This document shows positions 17,221 through 25,542 of a stretch of DNA of 64,000 nt, in pieces; positions within the stretch are counted from its first letter, which is position 1; every line of letters starts with the position of its first letter. The notes under the pieces were generated by a model. It was not told the DNA's origin. It worked only from the letters and a program-made list of their open reading frames with translations, and did no database searches. The DNA is from Spongiibacter nanhainus (GTDB taxonomy: Bacteria > Pseudomonadota > Gammaproteobacteria > Pseudomonadales > Spongiibacteraceae). The position numbers and the translations under genes were made by a program. Where the stretch lies: positions 4,014,571-4,078,570 of the forward strand of contig NZ_CP066167.1 of NCBI RefSeq assembly GCF_016132545.1, read 5' to 3'.

Positions 17221-19800
17221 CTACCCGCCGAAGTTGTAGCGCAGCCGCGCACCGATCAGCTTTGGCAGGCCCACCTGTCGAGTTTCAAAACTCAGGGTGT
17301 TGTAGACGCCGCTCACGTAGGTCAGGTATTCCTCTTCAAGAACGTTGGTGCCAAACACCGTTAGCTCGAAATTGGAGCCCATAATTCCCAGCCAGCTGGC
17401 ATTGAGGTTGAGGAGCTCGTAGTCCGGCAGAATGGCATGAGGCGTGGCGCTGGATGCCGCTGCACGCTGCTCGCCCGTGTAAACATAGGTCGCGCCAAGG
17501 TTAACAACCCCCCACTCGCCAGGGACGGGCACCAGGTAATTCAGCGATGCCACAATGGATTGCTCGGGCGAGAAGGGCAATTCATCGCCCACATCGGCAA
17601 TCGGCACAAAAGTCGCACCAGCCAACTGCCCGGAAATTGGGTTGCCGGAGGCCTCGGTCACTGCAGCGGCGATCGTCTCGGGGCTCACCGTACCCTGTTT
17701 CAGCAGCTCCGTATCCAAGAAGGAATAGGACAAATTAAGAGACAATGACTCCGACACGCGCAGGAAGGACTCAATCTCAAAGCCCTGAATTTCCGCCTCA
17801 CCGGCATTGGTAATGGCCGTTGTTGGACCAGCGGTGGAGGAGATATAGCCATTCTGCAACTGCATATCGGTCAGCTCGTTGTAGAAGGCCGAGATATTAA
17901 AGCGCCCTGGAATCGGCCCGCCAAACGATGTTTTAGCGCCGATCTCGTAGGTATCCACAGTCTCGTAATCGTGAGTATCCAGGCCTGGGTCGGCGGCAAG
18001 GTTAACGCTGCCTTGACGATAGCCCCGGGTGTACTTGGCGTAGGTCATCACGTTTTCCAGTGGCCGGTAGTTTAACTCCAGCATACCGGTGGGGGCTTCG
18101 CTCTCCACTTTGGGACGAGATTTGGTGACGATGGGCGCCTGAGCTTGGTCGAGAATAAAGGTGTGACGGGTTTTAATGCCGAAACCCTCGGTTTCGTCCC
18201 GGGTATAGCGCAGACCCAGTGTACCGCTCAGAGAATCCAGGAAATCGTAGGTTGCCTGAGCATAGACCGCCTGGTTGAGGTATTCAGTCTGATACTCCTG
18301 CACCAACACCCCGCCAAGCAGGCCGCCAAGGGGATCCATACAGTTGTACTCACTAGGATCGTTACCTTCAATGGTACTGAGCTCACAAGACAGGAAGGAG
18401 GCAGAGTTATTCCCCGAGAAACCGTCCGGTTGGCTAGTCTCATAATAGAGGCCACCCTGCCAAATCATCCGGCCTTCCATCGCCATCCCCTGCAGCTGAA
18501 TTTCCTCAACAAAGGTTTCCTGGCTGGTCACCGGGAAGTTGCGATTAATGGTGGACACACCAACGGCAAACTCTCGGTTGGGGTCGGCCAAAGAGGGCAA
18601 AATCGCCAAGTTATTTAAACCCAAGCTATCCAAAAGGTTGGGTACCAGTTCCAATACCGGAACGCCGAGCGATAGACCCGCTGCGGTTTCTGAAAACTGG
18701 GTACCAAAGATATCGGAGCCGTTGACCGTTTCCAGATGGGCATAGGCGGCGATATTTTTCAGAATCAGGTTTTCATTGATCTCCCAGGTGGTAGTGTTGA
18801 TGACCCGGAATTCTTCGATAGTGGTGATGGGAGTATTCACCGTGCTCACCAAATCGTAAAAGCCGTCCTGACCGTTGGCCTCCTGCTGCGCCAATTGGTT
18901 CTGACAGGCGGGCCCGGTAAAGATGAAGAAAGGGTTATCGGCCGGGCTGGCATTGGTATTACAGTCGAACAACTGAGAGGTATAGCCGTTGGACTCCGAG
19001 TCGGTGTAGGTAAAGATGGTGTAGTTTTCCAGCCTATCGGTGATGTCCCACAACACACTGACACGGCCGGCAACGTAGTCGGTATCCCCCAGTGAGCTGG
19101 CACCGATATCGGTAACATTGTTCAGGTGACCATCCCGCTCGTTACTGTCAAAACCCAGCCGCAACTTGAAGTTATCACTGACCGGGACATTCACCACTGC
19201 CTGCAGGCGCTCGGTACCAATATCGCCGTTTGTGTATTCAACATAGCCCTCAACCAGATCGGTTGGCTTGTTGGGCACCAACAACACCGCACCACCGGTG
19301 GTATTGCGGCCGAACAGGGTGCCCTGAGGCCCCTTTAGAACCTGTACATTCTCCAGGTCAAACAGCGTACCGGGGCCGGCACCGTCCCCGGAGGTCTGCG
19401 AGGTCTGCCCTCTAGGTGCCACAACCTCAGCAAAGTAGGTCGCTACCGACGCCGTGGTCCGCAGGGACTGGGTAAAGCCGCGGATCGCAAATGAGGTGTT
19501 CTCATTACCAAAGCGAGTGTTCACCGACAGCGACGGGGTATAGGTCGCCAGATCGCCCGAGTTAGTCATGTTGGCATTGGCGATCTGTTCCTGGTCAAAG
19601 ACAGTGACAGATATCGCCACATCCTGAGCGCTCTCTTCCCGGCGCTGCGCCGTTACAGTAACTTCCTCTAGCTCTAAGACTCGTTTGGGTGCAACTGTGT
19701 CCTGGCTGGACTCTTGGGCATTAACTGCCGCTCCTGCACTGGCCACGCCGAGTGCCAACAGGCAAGGCTGAAAGATTTTTTTTAACGGGGTGTAGCTCAT
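17221..19800 (-). CDS. TonB-dependent outer-membrane receptor
   Basis: 859 residues. Signal peptide to about residue 28 (...[10 protein letters not shown]), a TonB box-like stretch at [13 protein letters not shown], then the plug domain ([34 protein letters not shown] ... [28 protein letters not shown]) and a 22-strand barrel. The barrel includes conserved [22 protein letters not shown] and ends LRYNFGG. It belongs to the large OMG/sphingomonad-type receptor family with [10 protein letters not shown] plugs, whose ligands range over siderophores, lipids and aromatic compounds. The ligand cannot be told. AAAGGT precedes the ATG. It is separated by 203 bp from fisR, so it probably has its own promoter; no Fur box was noticed. 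Confidence 0.93.
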   Translation of the reverse strand: MSYTPLKKIFQPCLLALGVASAGAAVNAQESSQDTVAPKRVLELEEVTVTAQRREESAQDVAISVTVFDQEQIANANMTNSGDLATYTPSLSVNTRFGNENTSFAIRGFTQSLRTTASVATYFAEVVAPRGQTSQTSGDGAGPGTLFDLENVQVLKGPQGTLFGRNTTGGAVLLVPNKPTDLVEGYVEYTNGDIGTERLQAVVNVPVSDNFKLRLGFDSNERDGHLNNVTDIGASSLGDTDYVAGRVSVLWDITDRLENYTIFTYTDSESNGYTSQLFDCNTNASPADNPFFIFTGPACQNQLAQQEANGQDGFYDLVSTVNTPITTIEEFRVINTTTWEINENLILKNIAAYAHLETVNGSDIFGTQFSETAAGLSLGVPVLELVPNLLDSLGLNNLAILPSLADPNREFAVGVSTINRNFPVTSQETFVEEIQLQGMAMEGRMIWQGGLYYETSQPDGFSGNNSASFLSCELSTIEGNDPSEYNCMDPLGGLLGGVLVQEYQTEYLNQAVYAQATYDFLDSLSGTLGLRYTRDETEGFGIKTRHTFILDQAQAPIVTKSRPKVESEAPTGMLELNYRPLENVMTYAKYTRGYRQGSVNLAADPGLDTHDYETVDTYEIGAKTSFGGPIPGRFNISAFYNELTDMQLQNGYISSTAGPTTAITNAGEAEIQGFEIESFLRVSESLSLNLSYSFLDTELLKQGTVSPETIAAAVTEASGNPISGQLAGATFVPIADVGDELPFSPEQSIVASLNYLVPVPGEWGVVNLGATYVYTGEQRAAASSATPHAILPDYELLNLNASWLGIMGSNFELTVFGTNVLEEEYLTYVSGVYNTLSFETRQVGLPKLIGARLRYNFGG

Positions 19801-20003
19801 GACGCATACCTTTATTTATGTGTCTTATTGTCTTGTTACAAATTCTTAGGAGGTTAAAGGTAGGCGCAGGGGCAGGGTATGGCAATCGCAATTGCCGCAA
19901 AACCGGCGCTTTGCGGCCAGAATTTCAGGGGGGAGCAAGTGACACGGCTCGCATGGACAAGTTTGGCACACAGAGTTTCACATCCACTGGGCCCAGGCGC
20001 GCC

Positions 20004-21353
20004 TTAGGGCGTCAGCTCCAGCTTGCGATACAACGAGCGCACGCTAATGCCGGCAATCTCTGCGGCCCGCTCTTTATCACCCTGACAGTGCACCAGCAAG
20101 TCCCGCAGATACCTCAGCTCCTGAGTTTTCAGGTCCGTCCACTCAAAGGGGTCACGCCGATTGATGGGTGTAGATTGCCCCGCCAGGCAACGCTGTAGCA
20201 CTTTGTCGTCGATAACATTGGAAGGGGCAAAGATCGTCGCTCGCTCGAGGATATTGCGAAGTTCACGAATATTGCCGGGAAAGGTTTCCTGCTTTAGGCG
20301 TTGTACCGCACTTTCTGTCAGGCGATAGCGCTGCTTGCTGGACAGTTTACTCAGCAGCGACTCCGCGATCAGCGCGATGTCACCCTGACGCTCCCGCAAC
20401 GGTGGAAGCTCAATGGGAAAGGCATTAATTCGGTAGTAGAGGTCTTCACGAAACTCACCGCTATCGATCAGGCCTGGCAAATTTTTATTGGTGGCACACA
20501 CCAAACGGAAGTCAGCCCGTTTTATCTGGGTACTACCCACCGCCCGATAGGTGCCGGTCTCCAGCAAGCGGAGCAACTTTACCTGCATACCCAGCGGTAC
20601 ATCGCCAATTTCATCTAAAAACAAGGTGCCACCGTGGGCGGTCTCCAATAATCCGGGCTTATTCTGCGTTGCGCCGGTAAAGGCCCCTTTTACATGGCCG
20701 AACAACTCACTTTCAAACAGCGTTTCGGTCAGGCCCGCACATTCCACAGTGATCATCGCCTTGCCGGCCCGGGCACTGGCATCGTGAAGCGCTTTGGCGG
20801 CGAGTTCCTTGCCGGTTCCCGACTCCCCCAGCAGCAACACCGACGTTTCTCTGGGTGCCACTAAATTGATGAGCTCCAGCATATCGGTGAATGCGGCACT
20901 GCGCCCCACCATCTGCTCGCTGTTTATCTCGGCGCTGGCGATGGTCACCTGCTTCATCATCTCGATGAAATAACGAAGCACACCGTGCTCGTCCTTGATG
21001 GGAATCATCTCGACATCGACGTGTTCGCGGCCCCGCGGCGTATTATGAATATGCAACACCCGCTCTCTATCGTGGGAGTGCTGGCAAGCCTGGAGGGGGC
21101 AACTCTCCCCGGCCTGGTCGCAAGGCCGGTCGTAACCATGGGATACTCGATAGCAATAGTCTCCGGCGTCAAGGTCGCCAAAAGCATCGCGATACAACTT
21201 GTTGCTGGCCAAAATGCGATAGCTTGGCGACAGCAAAATGGCGGGATGCTCCAGGGTATCCAGCAGAGATGTGAAATCGAAGCTGTCCAGGGAGGGCGGC
21301 GTATCAGCCACTGAACCTGAAGGGTGGTCGTTTTGTCCCATTGTTTTTGCCAT
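20004..21353 (-). CDS. fisR: FisR-like sigma-54 activator with cysteine sensor (PAS) domain
   Basis: 449 residues. N-terminal PAS-like sensor (about 25-135) with Cys67, Cys78, Cys85 and Cys90; the spacing of the first three (11 and 7 residues) equals that recalled for the persulfide-sensing cysteines of Cupriavidus FisR (Cys53, 64, 71). The AAA+ domain has Walker A GESGTGKE (176-183), GAFTGA (223-228) for sigma-54 contact, Walker B TLFLDEIGD and an Arg-finger region. A Fis-type helix-turn-helix closes it (ERAAEIAGISVRSLYRKLELTP). It should sense sulfane sulfur and activate sulfide-oxidation genes. It is divergent from cydA; a putative activator site overlaps its start codon, suggesting autoregulation. 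The ATG at 21353 gives a normal length. Confidence 0.9.
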   Translation of the reverse strand: MAKTMGQNDHPSGSVADTPPSLDSFDFTSLLDTLEHPAILLSPSYRILASNKLYRDAFGDLDAGDYCYRVSHGYDRPCDQAGESCPLQACQHSHDRERVLHIHNTPRGREHVDVEMIPIKDEHGVLRYFIEMMKQVTIASAEINSEQMVGRSAAFTDMLELINLVAPRETSVLLLGESGTGKELAAKALHDASARAGKAMITVECAGLTETLFESELFGHVKGAFTGATQNKPGLLETAHGGTLFLDEIGDVPLGMQVKLLRLLETGTYRAVGSTQIKRADFRLVCATNKNLPGLIDSGEFREDLYYRINAFPIELPPLRERQGDIALIAESLLSKLSSKQRYRLTESAVQRLKQETFPGNIRELRNILERATIFAPSNVIDDKVLQRCLAGQSTPINRRDPFEWTDLKTQELRYLRDLLVHCQGDKERAAEIAGISVRSLYRKLELTP

Positions 21354-21383
21354 TTTTGTCAGGAAGACTTGTCAATATTGACA
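21348..21383. promoter_or_regulatory. Tandem inverted-repeat activator sites upstream of cydA
   Basis: Two 14-bp sites with the pattern TGYCA-N4-TGRCA: TGTCA-ATAT-TGACA (21370-21383, a perfect palindrome) and the imperfect TGCCA-TTTT-TGTCA (21348-21361). Their centres are 22 bp apart, two helical turns. They lie about 113 and 135 bp upstream of the -24 element of cydA, the usual distance for sigma-54 enhancer sites. The same pair with identical 22-bp phasing is upstream of pdo. FisR is the inferred binder. Confidence 0.65.
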
Positions 21384-21415
21384 GAGCTTGCCCGCTACTG
21401 CGAGTACCGCTCCTA

Positions 21416-21517
21416 AAGTGCTATTTACAGGTGCATATTTTTGTAGCTTATTCAGTAAGTTAGCGCGAAGCCAAGCGAGAGATCCAGATGGCACATAGCT
21501 TGCTCAAGTGCTATTTA
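21416..21517. repeat. 12-bp direct repeat flanking the cydA promoter
   Basis: AAGTGCTATTTA occurs at 21416-21427 and again at 21506-21517, 90 bp apart, on either side of the sigma-54 promoter region. The second copy covers the predicted transcription start. Function unknown. Confidence 0.5.
21489..21504 (+). promoter_or_regulatory. Sigma-54 promoter of cydAB
   Basis: TGGCACATAGCTTGCT is a full match to the -24/-12 consensus TGGCAC-N5-TTGCW. It lies 63 bp before the cydA ATG, predicting a transcript start near 21515. The nearest encoded sigma-54 activator is the divergent FisR-like protein. Confidence 0.88.
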
Positions 21518-21566
21518 GCATTTTTTGAAATAACTTTATTTCAAACCGAAATATAGTGAGGCCTCA

Positions 21567-22934
21567 ATGGAATTCGATCCCTTCGTCCTAGCCCGCATCC
21601 AATTTGCGACCAATATCAGTTTTCATATTCTGTTTCCGGCCATCTCCATTGGTCTGGGGTGGTTGCTGCTGTATTTTCGTCTGCGCTATACCCAGACCGG
21701 CGACAAGGCCTGGGAGTACGCCTATTACTTCTGGGTAAAGGTCTTTGCTCTCACCTTTGCCATGGGAGTGGTGTCAGGGATCACCATGAGTTTTCAGTTC
21801 GGCACCAACTGGCCGGGCTTTATGGAGAAAGCCGGCAACGTCGCTGGCCCGCTGCTGGGTTACGAAGTGCTCAGCGCATTTTTTCTGGAGGCCTCCTTCC
21901 TCGGCATCATGCTGTTTGGCCGCGACCGGGTCTCCAATAAAGTTCACTTAATCAGTGCCTTCTTGGTCGCTTTCGGCACCACGCTGTCGGCCTTTTGGAT
22001 CCTCAGTCTCAACTCCTGGATGCAAACCCCCGCCGGCCATTACATGGAAGATGGCGTGGTGATGGTTGAAAGCTGGTGGGCGGTGATTTTTAACCCCTCC
22101 TTCCCCTACCGCTTCTTCCATATGCTGGTGGCTTCGCTGCTGACTACCGCCTTCCTGGTGGCCGGGGTCAGCGCGTGGCGGGCGCTGAAAAATGTCGATG
22201 GCCCGGCGACCTGGAAGATCATGCGCACCGGCATTGTGGTGGCAGCGATTCTGGCGCCGTTACAGATTTTTATCGGCGACCTACACGGCCTGAATACCCT
22301 GGAGCATCAACCCGCCAAGGTCGCCGCCATGGAGGCAATCTGGGAAACCGAACAGGGCGCGCCCTTTACCGTATTTGCCCTGCCCGACGAAGACAGCCGC
22401 AGCAACCGCTACGCCATTGAAGTGCCCTACGCCGCCAGCCTGATACTGACCCACGAGCTGGAAGGCGAGGTCAAAGGCCTCAACGAATTCGTCGGCGAAC
22501 ACCCACCGGTGCCGATTGTGTTTTGGTCCTTCCGGGTGATGCTAGCCATAGGCGGCCTGATGGTACTGGTGAGCTGGTGGGCAGCCTGGGCCATGCGGGG
22601 CGGCCGCGAGCCCACCCGCGCGGTATTGGCGGCGCTATCTGCCATGACCTTCTCGGGCTGGATCGCGGTACTGGCCGGCTGGTATGTCACTGAAATAGGT
22701 CGTCAGCCGTGGATTGTCGACGGCCTGATCACCGTCAAGGAGGTGGTGGCCGACCACAGCCAGGCCACCGTCGGCGGCACGTTGTTCGGCTACATCCTGC
22801 TCTATGTATTCTTGCTGGCTTCCTACATCGGCGCCCTGCGCAATTTGGCTAATAAACCGGCGGGCTCGCTGGCCATGGGGCCGGTAGCCTTTAACAAACC
22901 GCGTAACTCCAACACTGCCAACGGGGAGGCCTAA
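21567..22934 (+). CDS. cydA: bd-type quinol oxidase subunit I (cyanide-insensitive CioA type)
   Basis: 455-residue subunit carrying the haems of a cytochrome bd-type oxidase: ubiquinol oxidation with reduction of oxygen to water. Landmarks are the N-terminal ARIQFATNISFHILFPAISIG (haem-ligand His20), ITMSFQFGTNWPGFMEKAGNV, EASFLGIMLFGRDRVSN, SFPYRFFHMLVASLLTTAFLVAG (second His ligand) and GWYVTEIGRQPWIV. The Q-loop is short, placing it in the CIO/CydA subgroup rather than the E. coli long-loop type. Such oxidases resist cyanide and sulfide, which fits the location beside fisR, pdo and sqr. GAGG lies six bases before the ATG. The sigma-54 promoter upstream is unusual for an oxidase. Confidence 0.94.
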   Translation: MEFDPFVLARIQFATNISFHILFPAISIGLGWLLLYFRLRYTQTGDKAWEYAYYFWVKVFALTFAMGVVSGITMSFQFGTNWPGFMEKAGNVAGPLLGYEVLSAFFLEASFLGIMLFGRDRVSNKVHLISAFLVAFGTTLSAFWILSLNSWMQTPAGHYMEDGVVMVESWWAVIFNPSFPYRFFHMLVASLLTTAFLVAGVSAWRALKNVDGPATWKIMRTGIVVAAILAPLQIFIGDLHGLNTLEHQPAKVAAMEAIWETEQGAPFTVFALPDEDSRSNRYAIEVPYAASLILTHELEGEVKGLNEFVGEHPPVPIVFWSFRVMLAIGGLMVLVSWWAAWAMRGGREPTRAVLAALSAMTFSGWIAVLAGWYVTEIGRQPWIVDGLITVKEVVADHSQATVGGTLFGYILLYVFLLASYIGALRNLANKPAGSLAMGPVAFNKPRNSNTANGEA

Positions 22935-22936
22935 TC

Positions 22937-23935
22937 ATGGATCTGGCGTACTGGTTACCGATTATCTATATGGCCGCAATGGGCCTGGCACTGCTGATCT
23001 ACGTTATTTTGGATGGCTATGACCTGGGGGTGGGCATGCTGATGCCCCTGGCCAACGAGCAGGAAAAAGACCTCATGGTGGCCTCCATTGGCCCGTTTTG
23101 GGATGCCAACGAAACCTGGATCGTGCTGGGCGTCGGCATTCTGTTGATCGCCTTCCCTCTGGCCCACGGCATTGTGCTGACTGCTCTCTACCTGCCGGTC
23201 ACCATCATGCTGATGGGGCTGATTTTGCGGGGCGTGGCCTTTGACCTGCGGGTGAAAGCCGGCGACCATCGCAAGGGCTTGTGGAACAAGGCCTTTTTTC
23301 TGGGCTCATTAATCGCCTCCACAGCCCAGGGCTGGATGCTGGGTTCCTACGTCACTGGCCTGGAGCCAGGTGGCACCAACCTGCTGTTCTCGGCACTGAT
23401 CGCACTGACTCTGCCTGCTCTCTATCTGATCCTTGGCTGCGGTTGGTTGCTGATGAAAACCGAAGGCGAGCTACTGACCAAATCCATCAACTGGGCCCGC
23501 AAGGCAATCTGGCCCATGGGTCTGGGGCTGCTGATGGTCTCGCTGGCCACACCGGTGGTCAGTGAAGTGATTGCCGACAAGTGGTTCACCTGGCCCAACA
23601 TGCTGATGCTGGCACCGATTCCGCTGCTCTCTGCGGCCTGCTTTGGCGGCATCGTCTATCTATTGCAGCGGGACAACTGGATTTACCGGGGCCGGGGTTG
23701 GCTATTGTATGTACTCACTGTAGCGATCTGCGTGCTGGCCAGCCTGGGCTTGGCCTACAGCCTGTTCCCCAACATTATCATTGGCCAAATGACCATCTGG
23801 GACGCCTCCGCCTCGGTGAGTTCGCTGCTGTTTACGCTGGTGGGTGTGGTGCTGACCCTGCCGATGATCCTTGCCTACACCATCTTTGTGTACAAAATCT
23901 TTCACGGCAAGGCCACCGAGTTGCGCTACGACTAG
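22937..23935 (+). CDS. cydB: bd-type quinol oxidase subunit II (CioB type)
   Basis: 332 residues, eight to nine membrane helices, structural partner of CydA. Family blocks: YDLGVGMLMPLANEQE, FWDANETWIVLGVGILLIAFP (the conserved W-D-x-N-E-T-W motif), LRGVAFDLRVKAGDHRKGLWNKAFFLGSL and the C-terminal TIWDASASVSSLLFTLVGVVLTLPMILAYTIFVYKIF. The start follows the cydA stop by two bases, so the two are co-translated. I looked for a CydX-like micropeptide in the following 85 bp and saw none. Confidence 0.94.
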   Translation: MDLAYWLPIIYMAAMGLALLIYVILDGYDLGVGMLMPLANEQEKDLMVASIGPFWDANETWIVLGVGILLIAFPLAHGIVLTALYLPVTIMLMGLILRGVAFDLRVKAGDHRKGLWNKAFFLGSLIASTAQGWMLGSYVTGLEPGGTNLLFSALIALTLPALYLILGCGWLLMKTEGELLTKSINWARKAIWPMGLGLLMVSLATPVVSEVIADKWFTWPNMLMLAPIPLLSAACFGGIVYLLQRDNWIYRGRGWLLYVLTVAICVLASLGLAYSLFPNIIIGQMTIWDASASVSSLLFTLVGVVLTLPMILAYTIFVYKIFHGKATELRYD

Positions 23936-23952
23936 CGCAGCCCTCGCCGGCG

Positions 23953-23972
23953 GCCGGGAGAGCCATCCCGGC
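23953..23972. repeat. GC-rich hairpin after cydB
   Basis: GCCGGGA (23953-23959) and TCCCGGC (23966-23972) form a 7-bp stem with a 6-base loop, 17 bp after the cydB stop. No T-run follows, so it may slow or protect the transcript rather than end it before the repressor gene. Confidence 0.4.
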
Positions 23973-24020
23973 AGCCCAGCGTGTATACTTGGCGCCAGAT
24001 AGCATCACTGCGGGGCGCCA

Positions 24021-24302
24021 TTGGTGGATAGCAACTGGGACAAAAAACGCAAGGCGCTGATTAGCCGCCTCAGCCGAGTAGAGGGCCAATTGCGCGGCAT
24101 CCAGCGCATGATGGAGGAAGAGCAGGACTGTGAGCCGGTGGCCCAGCAATTGGCCGCCGCCCGCCGGGCCCTGGACAAGGCCTTCTTCGAGACGATGGCC
24201 TGCGCCATGGAGCAGGAACTGTGTAACTCCAGCGGCAAGCCTGCCGCAGAGGTAGAAAATCAAATCCGCCATATCACCGGTCTACTCAGCAAATACAGCT
24301 AA
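24021..24302 (+). CDS. CsoR/FrmR-family (DUF156) transcriptional repressor
   Basis: 93-residue all-helical repressor. The family core is ISRLSRVEGQLRGIQRMMEEEQDCEPVAQQLAAARRAL. Cys37 matches the conserved first Cys of CsoR, FrmR and CstR. At the positions where copper CsoR has His-x3-Cys, and FrmR and RcnR have His, this protein reads ETMACAMEQELC. Histidine is absent; Cys61 and Cys68 lie nearby. This suggests a thiol-based or formaldehyde-type sensor rather than a classic copper sensor, and the setting (sulfide genes) favours a CstR-like persulfide role. That is inference. The start is TTG 24021 or GTG 24024; no ATG fits. It lies 85 bp after cydB on the same strand. Confidence 0.85.
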   Translation: MVDSNWDKKRKALISRLSRVEGQLRGIQRMMEEEQDCEPVAQQLAAARRALDKAFFETMACAMEQELCNSSGKPAAEVENQIRHITGLLSKYS

Positions 24303-24381
24303 CCCCCTGCCCACAAGACCAGCGGCAAACCCGATAGCGACTCAAACGCCACCATTCCCTCCCCATTCACCACCGGGTGAT

Positions 24382-24417
24382 TGTCAAATTTGGCAAAGAC
24401 ATATGCCATAACTGGCA
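24382..24417. promoter_or_regulatory. Tandem inverted-repeat activator sites upstream of pdo
   Basis: TGTCA-AATT-TGGCA (24382-24395) and TGCCA-TAAC-TGGCA (24404-24417) share the TGYCA-N4-TGRCA pattern of the cydA sites. Centres are 22 bp apart, as at cydA. They lie about 126 and 104 bp upstream of the -24 element. The 326 bp between the repressor gene and pdo otherwise hold an AT-rich stretch (24444-24490) and the sigma-54 promoter, with no gene. Confidence 0.65.
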
Positions 24418-24513
24418 CACTCCAATGACAAAAATATCGATCCCATTCCAAGAATTCAAAAATAATCTATATAAAACAATGTGTTAATTCCTTGCCATTG
24501 AGGCCAACAAAGC

Positions 24514-24528
24514 TGGCACGGCTTTTGT
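24514..24528 (+). promoter_or_regulatory. Sigma-54 promoter of the pdo-sqr operon
   Basis: TGGCACGGCTTTTGT fits TGGCAC-N5-TTGC with one mismatch (final C is T) and has the preferred G after TGGCAC. It predicts a start near 24540 and a leader of about 90 bases to the pdo ATG at 24629. Confidence 0.82.
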
Positions 24529-24628
24529 ACCTACAATTACAGAATATGTTTATTCTTAAAATGCATATGAAAAGTTATTCATGTCTCGATAGCCATGAAT
24601 AGCCATTCAAGATCCGGAGGATGCCAGC

Positions 24629-25525
24629 ATGAACAAGCCGATCTCGTTTAGCGTCAACATGACACAACGCCCCGAAGTGACACCGTTTTTCGACGAGGAC
24701 ACCAATACCTTTTCCTACGTCGTCAAAGACCCTGCCAGCCAGGCCTGCGCGGTGGTGGATTCAGTGATGGAAATTGACTACGCCGCAGGCCGAACCAGCC
24801 TGGCCGGCGCCGACAAGATTATCGAGTTCATCACGGAACACGACCTCAAACTGGAGTGGCTGATTGAGACCCATGTCCATGCCGATCACCTCTCTGCCGC
24901 CCCCTACATTCAGGAGAAGCTGGGCGGCAAAATCGGCATCGGTGCCAACATCACCGTGGTGCAGGAGACCTTCGGCAAGATCTTTAACGCCGGCACTGAG
25001 TTTGCCCGGGACGGTTCCCAGTTCGACGCCCTGTTTAATGACGGCGACGAATATCGGGTGGGCGAGCTGGTCTGCCACGCCATCCACACCCCCGGCCACA
25101 CCCCCGCCTGCATGACCCATGTGATGGGCGATGCAGCCTTTGTCGGCGACACCCTGTTTATGCCCGACGGCGGTACCGCCCGGGCCGACTTCCCGGGTGG
25201 CGACGCCCGGGTACTGTATCAGTCCATTCAGCGGGTGCTGTCTCTGCCGGACGAGACCCGGCTATTTATGTGCCACGACTACCAGCCCGGCGGCAGGGAG
25301 CTGGAATACCTCACCACAGTCAAAGCGGAAAAAGAGAGCAACATCCACGTTCACAACGGCATTGACGAAAACGCCTTTGTGGAAATGCGCGAGGCCCGGG
25401 ACGCCACTCTGGATATGCCGCGTCTGATCCTGCCCTCACTGCAGGTCAATATGCGTGCCGGTCACCTACCCGACGCCGAAGACAATGGCACCGTGTATCT
25501 GAAACTGCCCCTCAACCTGTTGTAA
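24629..25525 (+). CDS. pdo: Persulfide dioxygenase (ETHE1-like metallo-beta-lactamase fold)
   Basis: 298 residues. It oxidises glutathione persulfide to sulfite with O2 at a mononuclear iron. The metal site is ETHVHADHLSAA (His82, His84, Asp86, His87), followed by the second His in HTPGHTPACMTHVMGD, Asp in FVGDTLFMPDGGTARADFPGGDA and the late His in FMCHDYQPGGRE. The ARADFPGGDA segment and HDYQPGGRE mark the Blh/PDO group rather than glyoxalase II. GGAGG lies 8 nt before the ATG. The gene is the first of an operon with sqr (17 bp gap from its stop to the preferred sqr start). In several bacteria a DUF442 domain is fused to this enzyme; here that domain is on SQR instead. Confidence 0.93.
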   Translation: MNKPISFSVNMTQRPEVTPFFDEDTNTFSYVVKDPASQACAVVDSVMEIDYAAGRTSLAGADKIIEFITEHDLKLEWLIETHVHADHLSAAPYIQEKLGGKIGIGANITVVQETFGKIFNAGTEFARDGSQFDALFNDGDEYRVGELVCHAIHTPGHTPACMTHVMGDAAFVGDTLFMPDGGTARADFPGGDARVLYQSIQRVLSLPDETRLFMCHDYQPGGRELEYLTTVKAEKESNIHVHNGIDENAFVEMREARDATLDMPRLILPSLQVNMRAGHLPDAEDNGTVYLKLPLNLL

Positions 25526-25542
25526 GTCGCGAGGAGATGACC

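Noticed and set aside
23936..24020. CydX-like micropeptide after cydB
   Set aside because: No short frame with start, ribosome site and a membrane helix in this interval.
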